NCBI GenBank assembly: GCA_003970805.2
Contig: CP051152.1
Location: 4,122,345-4,186,344 of the forward strand
Length of the DNA: 64,000 nt
Source: Undibacterium piscinae
Lineage (GTDB): Bacteria; Pseudomonadota; Gammaproteobacteria; Burkholderiales; Burkholderiaceae_D
Direction: 5' to 3'
The translations under genes were made by a program, and so were the position numbers. Below, one piece after another: positions 54,620-64,000 of this stretch (within the stretch, counting starts at the first letter, position 1; each line of letters starts with the position of its first letter). The notes beneath the pieces are model-generated. The model searched no databases. It worked only from the letters and a program-made list of their open reading frames with translations, and was not told the DNA's origin.

Positions 54620-55537
54620 CTAGTCTTTGATGATGCCGACGACTAAAAATTCTAGCAGGGCTTTTTGTATATGCAGGCGGTTTTCCGCCTCATCCCAGAC
54701 TACCGATTGCGGGCCGTCGATCACGCCAGCCGAGACTTCTTCGCCACGATGGGCCGGCAGGCAGTGCATGAACAGCGCATCTGGATTGGCGCGTGCCATC
54801 TTGGCTTCGTCAACGATCCAGCCGTCAAAGGCTGCCAGGCGTGCCTGATTTTCCGCCTCGTAGCCCATGCTGGTCCAGACATCGGTATTGACGAGGTCCA
54901 CCCCTGCACAGGCATCCGATGGGTTCTCAAATACACTGTAATGGCTGGCATCGGCAGTCACTTGCGCCATGTCCATGTCATAGCCCTTAGGCGTAGAGAT
55001 ATGCAGGTGGAAGCCGAAAATCACGGCAGCCTGCAACCACGAGTACAGCATATTGTTGGCGTCACCGATCCAGGCTACTTTCTTGCCGGCGATAGAGCCA
55101 CGGTGCTCGATATAGGTGAAGACATCGGCAAACACCTGACATGGGTGATGCTGATTGGTCAGGCCGTTGATCACAGGTACGCGCGAATTGGCGGCGAAAC
55201 GCTCTATCATTTCTTGCTCGAAAGTGCGAATCATGATGATGTCGCACATGCGCGAGATGACCTGACCCGCATCTTCCACCGGTTCACCGCGACCTAACTG
55301 GCTGTCGCGGGTATTGAGGTAGATCGCTGCGCCACCGAGTTGGTGCATGCCAGCCTCGAACGAGAGACGGGTACGGGTAGAGTTTTTTTCAAAAATCATG
55401 ACCAGCGTGCGATCCAGCAGAGGATGATACGGCTCGTAATTTTTAAACTTGCGCTTGATGATACGTGCCCGTTCCATCACATACTCGAACTCGGTAAGCG
55501 ATAAATCGGAAAATTGCAAAAAGTGTCTGATAGCCAT
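54620..55537 (-). CDS. argF: Ornithine carbamoyltransferase
   Basis: 305 residues. It makes citrulline from ornithine and carbamoyl phosphate. Carbamoyl-phosphate motif STRTR is visible in [20 protein letters not shown]. Also [40 protein letters not shown] (HPCQ), [16 protein letters not shown], and the ornithine-binding [20 protein letters not shown]. The start is ATG 55537 (MAIRHFLQF); the frame is open to a TTG six codons earlier. It lies in the arginine operon with argD before and argG after. A hairpin-like inverted repeat (ATCAACACCG/CGGTGTTGAT) sits between argD and argF at about 55657-55691. Confidence 0.95.
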   Translation of the reverse strand: MAIRHFLQFSDLSLTEFEYVMERARIIKRKFKNYEPYHPLLDRTLVMIFEKNSTRTRLSFEAGMHQLGGAAIYLNTRDSQLGRGEPVEDAGQVISRMCDIIMIRTFEQEMIERFAANSRVPVINGLTNQHHPCQVFADVFTYIEHRGSIAGKKVAWIGDANNMLYSWLQAAVIFGFHLHISTPKGYDMDMAQVTADASHYSVFENPSDACAGVDLVNTDVWTSMGYEAENQARLAAFDGWIVDEAKMARANPDALFMHCLPAHRGEEVSAGVIDGPQSVVWDEAENRLHIQKALLEFLVVGIIKD

Positions 55538-55697
55538 AAATAAAATCGCTGACAAGAGGAAATTTTGTCATCGCCTGTTATAACTGCTGAATTATAAGGG
55601 ATTTAATTGCGTAAGCTCCATAAATTCTGGAGCCTTGTACCAATTGCATCGGCTTCATCAACACCGCCGGTGCCGCCAGTCGGTGTTGATTTTGTCG

Positions 55698-56888
55698 CTA
55701 TTTTTTGATTTGTGTCAGCAGGCTATCGAGCATCTGTATCATCTGGTCGATTTCTTCAATGCTGACATTCAAGGCCGGCATGAAACGTAACAGGTCTGGA
55801 CGTGGTGAGTTGAGCAGCACGCCAAACGGCTGCATGTCGCGCCCGGCTTCGACCAGCTTAGCACCGATGTCGGAACCGAGCTTGAGGGCGCGCAACAAGC
55901 CTTCGCCGCGCTCGCCTTGCAGGCCATGTTTTTCGGAAATATTTAGCAAGGCTTGGCTCAGATAAGCCGATTTTTCTTTTACCGACGCCATGAAACCTGG
56001 TGCCAGCAGTTCATTGATGACGGCAATGCCGACGGCGGTAATCAAGGGATTGCCGTTGTAGGTGCCACCCTGGTCGCCTGGTACAAAACAGGCCACCGCT
56101 TCCTGGCATAGCAAGGCAGCCAAAGGCACACCGCCGCCTATGCCTTTACCCAGTGTCATGATGTCTGGTTCGATTTCCGACAACTGGTAGGCGAATAGTT
56201 CACCGGTACGGCCCATGCCGGTTTGCACTTCATCGACGATCAGCAGGATATTGTGTTTCTTGGTCAGTGCGCGCAGGGCTTGCATGAATTCGCGGCTGGC
56301 CGGCAGCACGCCGCCTTCGCCTTGCACAGGCTCCAGCATGACCGCAACGGTTTTTTCCGAGATCAGGCGCTCGACCGAGGCGATGTCGTTCAGGTCTGCT
56401 TTCGGGAAACCGGTCACTTGCGGTGCAAACAGCGTATCCCAGCCCGGTTTGCCCGATGCTGACATGGTGGCCAGGGTGCGGCCGTGGAAGCCGTGGTCAA
56501 AGGTGATGATTTCATAGGCGCCGCCCTTATTTAACTGGCCCCACTTGCGCGCGAGTTTGATCGCGCCTTCATTCGCTTCAGCGCCGCTATTGGTAAAGAA
56601 TACGCGGTCAAAACACGAGTTGGCGGTGAGTAAGCTGGCCAGTTCTATGGCTGGCGCGTTATAAAAGGCAGGAGAAGGATTGATGAGTTTCTTCGATTGG
56701 GCAATCAGCGCGTCCTGTATGCATTGTGGCGAATGGCCGAGGCAGTTGACGGCCCATCCTTGCAGGTAATCGAGGTAGCGCTTGCCATTGTGATCGGTCA
56801 TCCACATACCGCTGCCTTCGGTAAATACCAGTTCCGGGCGGGGCGTGATGTACATGAGTGCGTTCACATTGTACTGACTGAATTCCAT
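55698..56888 (-). CDS. argD: Acetylornithine/succinyldiaminopimelate aminotransferase
   Basis: 396 residues, class III aminotransferase. Seen: [92 protein letters not shown], and the PLP-lysine motif [20 protein letters not shown]. It transfers an amino group from glutamate to N-acetylglutamate semialdehyde, and often also serves lysine synthesis. First gene of argD-argF-argG. A terminator and a possible Arg-rich leader frame lie just upstream (56967-57129). Confidence 0.94.
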   Translation of the reverse strand: MEFSQYNVNALMYITPRPELVFTEGSGMWMTDHNGKRYLDYLQGWAVNCLGHSPQCIQDALIAQSKKLINPSPAFYNAPAIELASLLTANSCFDRVFFTNSGAEANEGAIKLARKWGQLNKGGAYEIITFDHGFHGRTLATMSASGKPGWDTLFAPQVTGFPKADLNDIASVERLISEKTVAVMLEPVQGEGGVLPASREFMQALRALTKKHNILLIVDEVQTGMGRTGELFAYQLSEIEPDIMTLGKGIGGGVPLAALLCQEAVACFVPGDQGGTYNGNPLITAVGIAVINELLAPGFMASVKEKSAYLSQALLNISEKHGLQGERGEGLLRALKLGSDIGAKLVEAGRDMQPFGVLLNSPRPDLLRFMPALNVSIEEIDQMIQMLDSLLTQIKK

Positions 56889-56966
56889 TTGTTGGCTCCT
56901 GAAAAAGTGAGGATGCTGCAGAGTGATAGATTAAAAAGACGAATGTAAATTAAAAAATCCGGATGT

Positions 56967-56998
56967 AAAAAAAGCCACAGGTTTTTGTCCTGTGGCTT
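56967..56998 (-). terminator. Hairpin with T-run between the reductase gene and argD (terminator or attenuator)
   Basis: AAGCCACAGG (minus 56998 to 56989) pairs with CCTGTGGCTT (56981 to 56972), 7-base loop, then TTTTT. It lies 79 bases before the argD start. It either ends the transcript of the upstream gene or controls argD read-through. Confidence 0.85.
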
Positions 56999-57039
56999 CC
57001 GTTTGCGTTATTTGCTTAATGTTACTTAAGACTGCTTAT

Positions 57040-57129
57040 TTACGCGCAAGACTTCCCAGGCTCGATCTGCAAGCTACGGCGTCGGGCGATATTTGGGGAA
57101 GACATGTCGGTAAAAGAATTCATCAGCAT
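57040..57129 (-). CDS. Possible leader peptide with Arg-Arg-Arg run upstream of argD
   Basis: A minus-strand frame with three candidate in-frame starts (57129, 57123, 57105) ends in TAA at 57042-57040. The shortest version is 21 residues and starts MSSPNIARRRSLQIEPG, with three consecutive Arg codons (CGA CGC CGT). The terminator at 56998 begins 41 bases further on, then argD. The architecture resembles an attenuator, but no clear Shine-Dalgarno sequence precedes any start, and the antiterminator pairing I can draw (CCTGGG with CC-A-CAGG) is weak. Confidence 0.4.
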   Translation of the reverse strand: MLMNSFTDMSSPNIARRRSLQIEPGKSCA

Positions 57130-57186
57130 AGTGTAAAGCAGTTTTGGGTATTTTGCGCACTGCAATAAAAAATTATTCAAAAAAAT

Positions 57187-58215
57187 TTACGCGCTTTGTA
57201 AATCCGCTTCTGAGGTAAATGAATCGGCATAAAACTCGTCTTGCGGTAATTTGCATAGGGCGACGAAATCGCGCTTGGCCGAATCAACCACGACAGGCGC
57301 TCCGCAGGCATATACCTGATAGCCGGATAAATCGGCATGATCAGCCATTACGGCCTGATGCACAAAGCCACTGCGGCCGGTCCATTGATCTTCAGGCTGG
57401 GCGCCTGATACTACCGGTACGTAGCTGAAATTAGCCAGATTAGCGGCCCATTCCTGACACAGCGCATCCATGTACAGGTCTTGCGGTCTGCGACCACCCC
57501 AGTACAGCGTCACAGGACGGCTTGATTTTAGGTCTGTCAGGTGTTCCATCAGGGCTTTGATAGGCGCAAATCCGGTACCCGAGGCTAGCAGAATGATGGG
57601 TTTTTCCGAGTCTTCGCGCAGGAAGAAGCTGCCTTGCGGGCCTTCAAAGCGCAAGATGTCGCGCTCTTTCATGCTGGAAAATACCTGATCGGTAAATAAG
57701 CCGCCTGGCATGTGGCGCACGTGTAGCGTGATCTGTGCATCGATATGCGGTGCGTTTGCCATGCTATAGCTACGGCGTTTGCCGTCTTTGAGCATGAATT
57801 CTATATATTGGCCGGCGCGATACTGCAGGCGTTCATTGGCGGGTAATTGCAGCGCGATCAGCATCACGTCTTCCGATAGCTTTTCCATCTTGGCGATACG
57901 GCTAGGCATTTTTTTCAGCGGGAATTCATCGCTGCCCTGGATTTCACGTACTTCTATGGTGATGTCAGACTGTGGCTTGGCGCAACAAAACAGTGACATA
58001 CCTTGCGCTTCCTCAGACTCTGATAAAGCTTTTTGCTGATGTCCGCCATGTTCCACCTGGCCGGCTATCATCTTACCTTTGCACGAACCGCAAGCGCCGT
58101 TTTTGCAGCCGTAAGGCAGGCCGACACCGGCACGCAGCGCTGCCGACAGGATGGTTTCATCGGCATCGCAGCTAAATTGGCGGCCGCTAGGCGTTACAGT
58201 TACTTGAAAAGTCAT
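57187..58215 (-). CDS. NAD(P)H-flavin reductase with [2Fe-2S] domain (CDP-6-deoxy-delta-3,4-glucoseen reductase-like)
   Basis: 342 residues in three domains. A plant-type ferredoxin domain (1-90) has cluster cysteines in LPYGCKNGACGSCKGK and LFCCAKP. An FAD-binding domain (about 100-200) has YRAGQYIEFMLKDGKRRSYS with the RxYS motif. An NAD(P)-binding domain follows (about 205-342) with LLASGTGFAPIKALMEHL and VYACGAPVVVDSAKRDFVAL. It moves electrons from NAD(P)H through FAD to the iron-sulphur cluster and a partner oxygenase or reductase. The family resembles AscD, but such genes in Betaproteobacteria usually serve unknown electron-transfer roles; no partner is adjacent. Confidence 0.88.
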   Translation of the reverse strand: MTFQVTVTPSGRQFSCDADETILSAALRAGVGLPYGCKNGACGSCKGKMIAGQVEHGGHQQKALSESEEAQGMSLFCCAKPQSDITIEVREIQGSDEFPLKKMPSRIAKMEKLSEDVMLIALQLPANERLQYRAGQYIEFMLKDGKRRSYSMANAPHIDAQITLHVRHMPGGLFTDQVFSSMKERDILRFEGPQGSFFLREDSEKPIILLASGTGFAPIKALMEHLTDLKSSRPVTLYWGGRRPQDLYMDALCQEWAANLANFSYVPVVSGAQPEDQWTGRSGFVHQAVMADHADLSGYQVYACGAPVVVDSAKRDFVALCKLPQDEFYADSFTSEADLQSA

Positions 58216-58250
58216 ACAATTCCTGAAATAAAAAATCAGATAAAAATAAA

Positions 58251-59192
58251 ATGAATCAACATCAAATGAATCACGTCAATTGCATCAAGCGTTCCAGGCA
58301 ATTGGGAAAACCGCGTTTGCTGGTGGTCGGTTGCGGCGACGTCGGTATGCGGTTGCTGCCTTTGTTGCGCCGGCAATTCCGCATTTTTGCGCTGACCAGT
58401 CAGCCCGAACGGCATGCCGAGTTGCGTGCTGCCGGTGCCGTCCCGCTCACGGCCAATCTTGACGATCCGCGCAGCCTGGCCCGTTTGGCCGGGCTGGCGC
58501 GCTATATCGTGCATTTGGCACCGCCACCGGCGCAAGGTGATAGCGACAGCCGTACACGCAATTTGATCGCCATTTTACCTGACAAGAGCCGCCTTGTTTA
58601 TGTCAGTACCACTGGCGTATATGGAAATTGTGGCGAACAACGCTTTGATGAGACCCGTCCGGTGGCGGCGCATAATCCGCGCGCCAAGCGTCGGGTGGCG
58701 GCCGAGCGCCTATTGCGCGCGTGGGCGGTAGCTAGCCAGTCGAGTTTGTCTATCCTGCGTGTTCCGGGAATATATGCGGCCGACAGGCTACCTTTGGAAC
58801 GCTTGCATAAAGGCACGCCGGCATTGACAGCAGACGAGGATGTGTACACCAATCATATTCATGCCGATGATTTGGCCGCCCTGATCAAGTTGGCTTTGTT
58901 TCGCGCTGCACCGAATCGTATCTATCATGCGGTGGATCATAGTGACCTGAAAATGGGCGAGTATTTCGATCTGGTGGCGGATAGTTTTCAGTTGCCGCGA
59001 CCGCCGCGCTTGCCGCGTGCTGAGCTGGCACAGCAGATCTCGCCAATGCTACTGTCATTCATGTCGGAATCACGGCGCATGCTAAATCACCGGATCACGC
59101 AAGAGCTTGGTGCCCGGCTTCGTTACCCGACCGTGGAGCAGGGCGTGGCAGCGGCTGCTAATGTCGAAAAAACTACACATGAGAAGTGCTGA
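58251..59192 (+). CDS. NAD(P)-dependent epimerase/dehydratase-like SDR (YeeZ-like)
   Basis: 313 residues; ATG 58251 with alternative at 58266. Glycine-rich dinucleotide motif: LLVVGCGDVGMRLLPLLRRQ. Then SLARLAGLARYIVHLAPPPA, LVYVSTTGVYGNCGEQRFDE (Ser/Thr and Tyr of the active-site region), LRVPGIYAADRLPLERLHKG, and NHIHADDLAALIKLAL. The family holds sugar-epimerase-like enzymes without assigned substrates. It is divergent from the reductase gene; the 35 bases between hold no room for separate full promoters beyond overlapping ones. Confidence 0.83.
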   Translation: MNQHQMNHVNCIKRSRQLGKPRLLVVGCGDVGMRLLPLLRRQFRIFALTSQPERHAELRAAGAVPLTANLDDPRSLARLAGLARYIVHLAPPPAQGDSDSRTRNLIAILPDKSRLVYVSTTGVYGNCGEQRFDETRPVAAHNPRAKRRVAAERLLRAWAVASQSSLSILRVPGIYAADRLPLERLHKGTPALTADEDVYTNHIHADDLAALIKLALFRAAPNRIYHAVDHSDLKMGEYFDLVADSFQLPRPPRLPRAELAQQISPMLLSFMSESRRMLNHRITQELGARLRYPTVEQGVAAAANVEKTTHEKC

Positions 59193-59319
59193 TGTGACGA
59201 AACATGTAATAAAATGTTACGAAAATAATTTCTTCATGGTAAATTGCCGCAGCACTATTCGCACAGGAAAAATGCAGGAAAAACGCGGGAAAACAGACCC
59301 GGGAAAATGACGCTTAAGT

Positions 59320-62079
59320 ATGGAATTGTTTGTACTCAATCAGGATGTTGTCGCCTTAGAGGCTCGTCTCTCCAGTTTGGAGGGGGAAGAGCGGCTGGGC
59401 GTTCTGATAGAGCTGGCCTGGGCGTTGCGCCAGCGTGACTGTTCGCAGGCCCTGAAGTTGGTCCAAGAAGCTGAAGCTTTACTCAATAGCACTCGGACGG
59501 ATGACGCTGTCGCCCGCTCTCATCGGGCGCGTTTGCTGCTGGTAAAGGCAGAAGTGAGTTGGCTGTTTGCCGATCTCGATACCGCTGAAACGCAGTCTGC
59601 CTTAGCCATTTCCATTTTTAACCTGCTTGGTGACGAGATCGGCGCCGGTGATGCCAAGTGGCTTTTGGCATCGGTATGGCTTGATCGCGGGGATGTGCCG
59701 CGCCATGGCGAGTGGCTGGAGCGGGCTATCGCCAGTTACCGTGACGCAGGCGATTTGTTAAGGGTCGCAGTCGCCACCGCAAGGTCCATGCATTTTTCCG
59801 CATTTCTCGACGCGACTGCTACCGGTGCCCGTATTTCTGATTTGTTTGATCCCGATGTTCAGCAGCATGCGTCGGTGATGGCATGGCTGGCCAGCGCGCT
59901 GGCGCTGGTGCCTAGCTTGAGCGGTGATCAGGTCACTGCAATTAAGGGGTATTCGCAAGCGCATCTGGCGGCGCGTGAGAGCGGTCAGTTGCGCCAGGCA
60001 ATTCTTGCTGCCAGTAATGGCGCTGATGCCTTCGCGACTTTGGGTGATCTCGATGCCGCGCTGGAGTGGGATGAACATGCATTGGCGCTGGCGCGTAACA
60101 CGGGTTGGCCATCGATGATAGGGAATACCCTGATGCAAACCGGGAATGTGTTGCGCTTGCTCGGGCGGCTTGATGACGCCAAGGCGATCTTGCTTGAGGC
60201 TAAGCTTTCCATGCGCGAGCTGACCAGTTCCAAGTCCTACACGATGGCCTTACAGTATCTGGGAGATCTGTCGCTTGATGCCGGAGATCCCGGCGCTGCA
60301 CTGGCCTACTTTTGCCAGGTGGAAGATCGCCTCACGGCATTGGGAGAGTCGTATTTCTTACTGCGTTGCTGGCGCGGCCAGGCCAACGCTTTGTGTCGCC
60401 TGGCGCGGCCACAAGATGCCTGCGCCAAGGTAGCGATGGCATTTGCGCTGGCCAAGCGCGAAGGTAGTGCGGATGAGCAAATCAAGGCCTTGCGCATTTA
60501 TGCAGAATTGCATCATCAGTATGCCTTGCCGGCGCCAGAGGGAATGATTGCACCGAGTGCGGCACTGCATTTCTTAAATCAGTCGCTGGTGGTGGCGGCG
60601 ACTATTAATGGTTACATCGTGCCTAGTGAGCTGCTTGATGAGGTCGCGAGCGCCTATGCAAGCGTAGGCAACTATCGTCTGGCATATACGTATGCGCAAT
60701 CAGCTGCCGCAGCGCGCGACAATAAACGTCTGGCTGATGCCGGTATCCGCGCCATGGCTATGCAGGTAAGGCAGGAAACTGAGCGTGCTTACGCAACGGC
60801 CAGATATCATCGCCAGCTTGCCATCACCGAGGCGAACCGTGCCGGAGCCCTGCAGGATGCCATCGCTACCCTGGAAACGCTGGGCTTGATCGGCCGAGAG
60901 ATGACTGCCAGTCTCAATGCCCAGGCGGTCTTTGCGACTTTTTACCGGCATGTCGCCCAATTGCTGGAGGTCACTTCATTTTCCATTGCGTTGCTGGCCG
61001 AGGATGGTATTACCCTCAGGGGGAGTTTTTGCGTTGAAGACGGACGCGATCTGCCTTTGTTGTCTGATTTTTCGCTGGATCATCCCGGCATTATTTCTGC
61101 CCGCTGTGCCAGAGAGCGACAGCAGGTGTTGGTGAATATTGCTCCAGATGATGATGCCGCTTGCTCAAGCATAATCCCGGGCTCGCTCAATACGCTTAGT
61201 TTGCTGTTCGCTCCGCTGCTGGTCGGTGAGCGCTTGCTGGGCGTAATGTCGATACAATCTATCCATGCCAACGCCTATGGCGAGCGCGAATGTGCGATCT
61301 TCGGCACCTTATGTGCGTATGGCGCGATTGCGCTCGACAATGCGGCCGCTTATGCGCTGGCCGAAAGCGCGCAACAGCAGGCTAATCTGGCCTTGCTGGA
61401 ATTGGGTAAGGCCAGGGAGAAGCTGGCTGATCATGCTGAATGGCTGGCGGAAGAAGTCAGCAAGGCGACCGGAGAAATTACCCAGCGTGAACGTGAAACC
61501 GTCTATCGGCTGTCAAAGGCGGCCGAGTATCGCGACCGGGAAACCGGGGCGCACATTCTACGTATGGCGCATTACTCTGAATTGATCGCCAGGGGCTTGG
61601 GCTTGTCGGCGGCGGACCGCGAATTATTGCTGGAAGCGGCACCTATGCACGACATCGGCAAAGTGGGAATCGCTGACAATATCCTGCTCAAGCCTAGACG
61701 GCTTGATGGCGAAGAGTTTGAAGTCATGAAGCAGCACGCTATCTATGGCTATGAAATCCTGAAAGAAAGTTCGTCACGGGTGCTGCAGGCTGGTGCCGCG
61801 ATTGCGCGCGGACATCACGAAAAATTTGATGGCAGCGGTTATCCGTATGGCTTGAAGGGCGATGAAATTCCGATTTTTAGCCGTATCGTGGCAGTAGCCG
61901 ACGTGTTTGATGCGCTTACTTCGGAGCGCCCCTATAAGCCGGCATGGTCGCTGGAGGCAGCAGCCGACTATCTGCGCGAGCATGCCGGCTCACATTTTGA
62001 TCCTGCTTGTATCGCGACGTTTTTCGACCAGTGGCAAGAGGTATTGGCGATACGTGAGCGCTTTCAGGACGGGCACTGA
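59320..62079 (+). CDS. TPR-GAF-HD-GYP cyclic di-GMP phosphodiesterase
   Basis: 919 residues, cytoplasmic. About residues 1-480 are helical TPR-like repeats, 520-680 a GAF domain, 690-730 a coiled linker, and 730-919 an HD-GYP domain. HD-GYP motifs are intact: HD pair in APMHDIGKVGIADNI, HHEKFDGSGYPYGLKGDEIP, and ADVFDALTSERPYK. HD-GYP enzymes hydrolyse c-di-GMP, here probably in response to a ligand at the GAF or TPR domain. The N-terminal part is paralogous to the protein at 2700: MELFVLNQDVVALEARLSSL aligns with its MDLYALSDEINRLYIELPQL, and AEALLN with its AEILLN. It replaces the GGDEF by an HD-GYP. Confidence 0.93.
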   Translation: MELFVLNQDVVALEARLSSLEGEERLGVLIELAWALRQRDCSQALKLVQEAEALLNSTRTDDAVARSHRARLLLVKAEVSWLFADLDTAETQSALAISIFNLLGDEIGAGDAKWLLASVWLDRGDVPRHGEWLERAIASYRDAGDLLRVAVATARSMHFSAFLDATATGARISDLFDPDVQQHASVMAWLASALALVPSLSGDQVTAIKGYSQAHLAARESGQLRQAILAASNGADAFATLGDLDAALEWDEHALALARNTGWPSMIGNTLMQTGNVLRLLGRLDDAKAILLEAKLSMRELTSSKSYTMALQYLGDLSLDAGDPGAALAYFCQVEDRLTALGESYFLLRCWRGQANALCRLARPQDACAKVAMAFALAKREGSADEQIKALRIYAELHHQYALPAPEGMIAPSAALHFLNQSLVVAATINGYIVPSELLDEVASAYASVGNYRLAYTYAQSAAAARDNKRLADAGIRAMAMQVRQETERAYATARYHRQLAITEANRAGALQDAIATLETLGLIGREMTASLNAQAVFATFYRHVAQLLEVTSFSIALLAEDGITLRGSFCVEDGRDLPLLSDFSLDHPGIISARCARERQQVLVNIAPDDDAACSSIIPGSLNTLSLLFAPLLVGERLLGVMSIQSIHANAYGERECAIFGTLCAYGAIALDNAAAYALAESAQQQANLALLELGKAREKLADHAEWLAEEVSKATGEITQRERETVYRLSKAAEYRDRETGAHILRMAHYSELIARGLGLSAADRELLLEAAPMHDIGKVGIADNILLKPRRLDGEEFEVMKQHAIYGYEILKESSSRVLQAGAAIARGHHEKFDGSGYPYGLKGDEIPIFSRIVAVADVFDALTSERPYKPAWSLEAAADYLREHAGSHFDPACIATFFDQWQEVLAIRERFQDGH

Positions 62080-62253
62080 GGGGTAGCTTCCTAAAACTTA
62101 AATAGGGTAGGCCTGACACATAATCCCCATGCGGCTTGCCAGGCACATAGGCTGGCGAGCCGCGTCAGTATTGCGTGACAGGCCTGCCATCGGCGGTCTA
62201 TGCTGCGCCAATACGATCTGCCGTTTGCCGGGCTAAACCTGACGTTCGCTGTA

Positions 62254-62289
62254 AAAAAGCCGCTGGCTCCCAGGGAGTGCAGCGGCTTT
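62254..62289 (-). terminator. Rho-independent terminator of the GspE-like gene
   Basis: AAAGCCGCTG (minus 62289-62280) pairs with CAGCGGCTTT (62265-62256), loop with an inner GGGAG/CTCCC pair, then T-run. It lies 7 bases after the stop at 62296. Confidence 0.88.
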
Positions 62290-62295
62290 AGCGTT

Positions 62296-64000
62296 TTAGA
62301 ATAGCGCTGAAGTGACTTTCAATACTTCATCGGCAGTGGTCAGTCCTTCAAGAATCTTATATGCGCCGGCAATGCGCAGGGGTTTCATGTGATCCCTGAT
62401 GCTTTGTTCCCTGAGTGCATTGATGTCGGACTCTTGCTTGATCAGTTTGCTAAACGGTTGGGTGACGGTGAGTAACTCATACAGGCCAACGCGGCCCTTA
62501 AAGCCGGTCTGGCGGCATTCGGGGCAACCGACCGGGCGGTACACGGTCGCCGGTTTCGGGATGCCCCACTTCTCGGTCAGGCTTTCCCATACGGCATCGA
62601 GCATTTCGCCATCCGGTGATTTGCAATGCGGACACAGCGTGCGTACCAGCCTTTGCGCCAGGATGCCGATGATGGTCGCTTCCAGCAGATAGTAGGGTAC
62701 GCCTAGTTCCAGCAGACGCATGATGGCAGATGGCGCATCATTGGTATGTAGTGTTGACAGCACCAGATGGCCGGTCAGTGCCGCCTGAATCGCCATTTCG
62801 GCCGTTGGCAGGTCACGGATTTCACCGACCATGATGATATCGGGATCTTGCCGCATCAGCGCCCTGACACCATCGGCAAAGCTGAGACCGATATTGTGCT
62901 GCACCTGCATCTGATTGAACGCCGCCTCAACCATTTCTATAGGATCTTCTACCGTACAGACGTTGACTTCGGGTGTTGCCAGCGCTTTTAGCGTGGTGTA
63001 GAGCGTGGTGGTTTTGCCGGAGCCGGTAGGTCCGGTGACTAAAATAATCCCGTGTGGCTTGCTGGTCAGGTGATCCCAGCGCACGGCGTCATCGACCGGG
63101 AAACCCAGTTCCGGTAAGGTCTTCACGACGACTTCCGGATCAAAAATACGCATCACCATTTTTTCACCGAAAGCGGTAGGCAGGGTGGACAGGCGTAATT
63201 CTACTTCCATGCCTTCGGCAGTGCGGGTCTTGATGCGGCCGTCTTGCGGACGGCGTTTTTCGATCACGTCCATACGCCCCAGCAGCTTGATCCTGGCCGT
63301 CATCGCTATCATTACGGTGGCAGGCACCTGATAGACCTGATGCAGTACGCCATCGATGCGAAAACGTATGGTGGCGATGTCACGCTTGGGTTCGAGGTGA
63401 ATGTCCGAGGCGCGCTGGTCAAACGCGAACTGCCACAACCAGTCGACAATATTGATGATGTGCTGGTCGTTGGCATCGAGTTGCTTGTTGCCTTTGCCCA
63501 GCTCTACCAGTTGTTCCAGATTGTTGCGTAAAGCGAGATCCTTGTTGCTGGCCCGCTTGGCATCCTTGATCGATTTTGCCAGCGAGAAAAACTGTGAGAT
63601 GTATTGCGCCACGTCGAGCGGATTGGCCAGTACCAGCTTGATTTCCTTGCGGCTGAGCCGGGCAATCTCTTCTACCCAGGTGTTATTGTAGGGATCGGCG
63701 GTAGCTACCGTTACCGTAGTGGCGCTGGTTTCAACCGGCAAGATATTGAAGCGCGCCGCATACGTCGATGACATGACATCGGATACTTTGGCGAAGTCTA
63801 TCTTGAGCGGATCTATCCGGTAAAACGGCAGCCCGCTCTTTTTTGCGGTCCATTCGGTTAGCCAATCCAGTGTCAAAAGCTGGCGGGGCTCCAGTTCCGA
63901 GTGTAGTTTGGTCTGCGCTACCGCGGTCAACGCATGCATGGTTGCGGCACCATTGCGCAGTATTCCTTGGGCGTTGGTGAACTCGGTCTTGGCATTTTCC
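62296..64000 (-). CDS. GspE/PilB-family secretion or pilus assembly ATPase (N-terminus outside the window)
   Basis: The frame is open from the stop at 62296 to the right edge (64000), so only the C-terminal 567 residues are visible. An ATG at 63939 exists inside, but the 20 codons before it (FTNAQGILRNGAATMHALTA) remain open without a stop. GspE domain: LDWLTEWTAKKSGLPFYRID start, FDQRASDIHLEPKRDIATIR, Walker A LVTGPTGSGKTTTLYTTLKA, VEDPIEMVEAAFNQMQVQHN (Asp box), ALMRQDPDIIMVGEIRDLPT (Walker B), STLHTNDAPSAIMRLLELG (His box), and a zinc motif CPHC..CPEC. It drives type II secretion or type IV pilus assembly. No neighbouring gsp or pil genes are visible, so which system is uncertain. Confidence 0.92.
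   Translation of the reverse strand, partial: ENAKTEFTNAQGILRNGAATMHALTAVAQTKLHSELEPRQLLTLDWLTEWTAKKSGLPFYRIDPLKIDFAKVSDVMSSTYAARFNILPVETSATTVTVATADPYNNTWVEEIARLSRKEIKLVLANPLDVAQYISQFFSLAKSIKDAKRASNKDLALRNNLEQLVELGKGNKQLDANDQHIINIVDWLWQFAFDQRASDIHLEPKRDIATIRFRIDGVLHQVYQVPATVMIAMTARIKLLGRMDVIEKRRPQDGRIKTRTAEGMEVELRLSTLPTAFGEKMVMRIFDPEVVVKTLPELGFPVDDAVRWDHLTSKPHGIILVTGPTGSGKTTTLYTTLKALATPEVNVCTVEDPIEMVEAAFNQMQVQHNIGLSFADGVRALMRQDPDIIMVGEIRDLPTAEMAIQAALTGHLVLSTLHTNDAPSAIMRLLELGVPYYLLEATIIGILAQRLVRTLCPHCKSPDGEMLDAVWESLTEKWGIPKPATVYRPVGCPECRQTGFKGRVGLYELLTVTQPFSKLIKQESDINALREQSIRDHMKPLRIAGAYKILEGLTTADEVLKVTSALF

Overview
The window looks like a chromosomal segment of a betaproteobacterium of the order Burkholderiales, most like the Oxalobacteraceae (Undibacterium/Herminiimonas-type). 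This rests on gene content and order (xseA - exbB - exbD - lpxK - Trm112 - kdsB - adk; livHMGF; argD-argF-argG; fkpB-ispH next to radC; a phasin for polyhydroxyalkanoate granules; TIGR02281-type retropepsin; YhdP) and on moderate base composition. No species can be assigned from the sequence alone. It is mostly housekeeping DNA, with one IS3-family insertion sequence as the only recognisable mobile element.

Layout. 1-2.5 kb: a truncated NarL-type response regulator, the RNA helicase DbpA and the initiator tRNA-fMet. 2.7-8 kb: a TPR-GAF-GGDEF protein (frameshifted), the nucleosidase PpnN and the chemotaxis coupling protein CheV. 8.1-10.9 kb: a Tyr-rich secreted protein, SodB and XseA on the minus strand. 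10.9-12.8 kb: a gene-free tract with a regular array of nine modules, each an IHF-consensus site followed exactly 40-41 bp later by a DnaA-box cluster, repeating about every 170 bp. 12.8-19.4 kb: ExbB/ExbD, LpxK, Trm112, KdsB, Adk and a K+-independent-type proton-pumping pyrophosphatase. 19.5-30.2 kb: an SDR dehydrogenase, a patatin lipase, a barnase/barstar-like pair, PurN, RsmB, an MscS-type channel (frameshifted), a fatty-acid desaturase, RpmB/RpmG, RadC, FkpB and IspH. 30.5-34.4 kb: the liv branched-chain amino-acid ABC transporter (livG frameshifted). 34.4-35.85 kb: an IS3/IS150-group element inserted inside the livF terminator. 35.9-53 kb: phasin, PBP7, GlnE, YhdP, a nitrilase-like amidase, TldD, DAHP synthase preceded by a Phe/Tyr leader-peptide attenuator, a retropepsin, YajQ, MurB, a frameshifted SDR and PpnP. 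53-57 kb: argD-argF-argG. 57-64 kb: a ferredoxin-type reductase, a SDR epimerase, a TPR-GAF-HD-GYP protein that is a paralogue of the GGDEF protein at 2.7 kb, and a GspE/PilB-type ATPase running off the end.

Three things deserve attention. First, the IHF/DnaA-box array at 11.08-12.64 kb has no dnaA, dnaN or rpmH near it. Its fixed geometry suggests a DnaA-binding control locus (datA-like) or an unrecognised origin. Second, the DAHP synthase gene has a complete promoter - Phe/Tyr leader peptide - terminator architecture, and the argD operon may have an analogous Arg leader. Third, five genes are each broken by one base in a short homopolymer (GGDEF protein, mscS, livG, SDR at 51.6 kb, IS transposase). 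That pattern points to sequencing error more than to five real pseudogenes.
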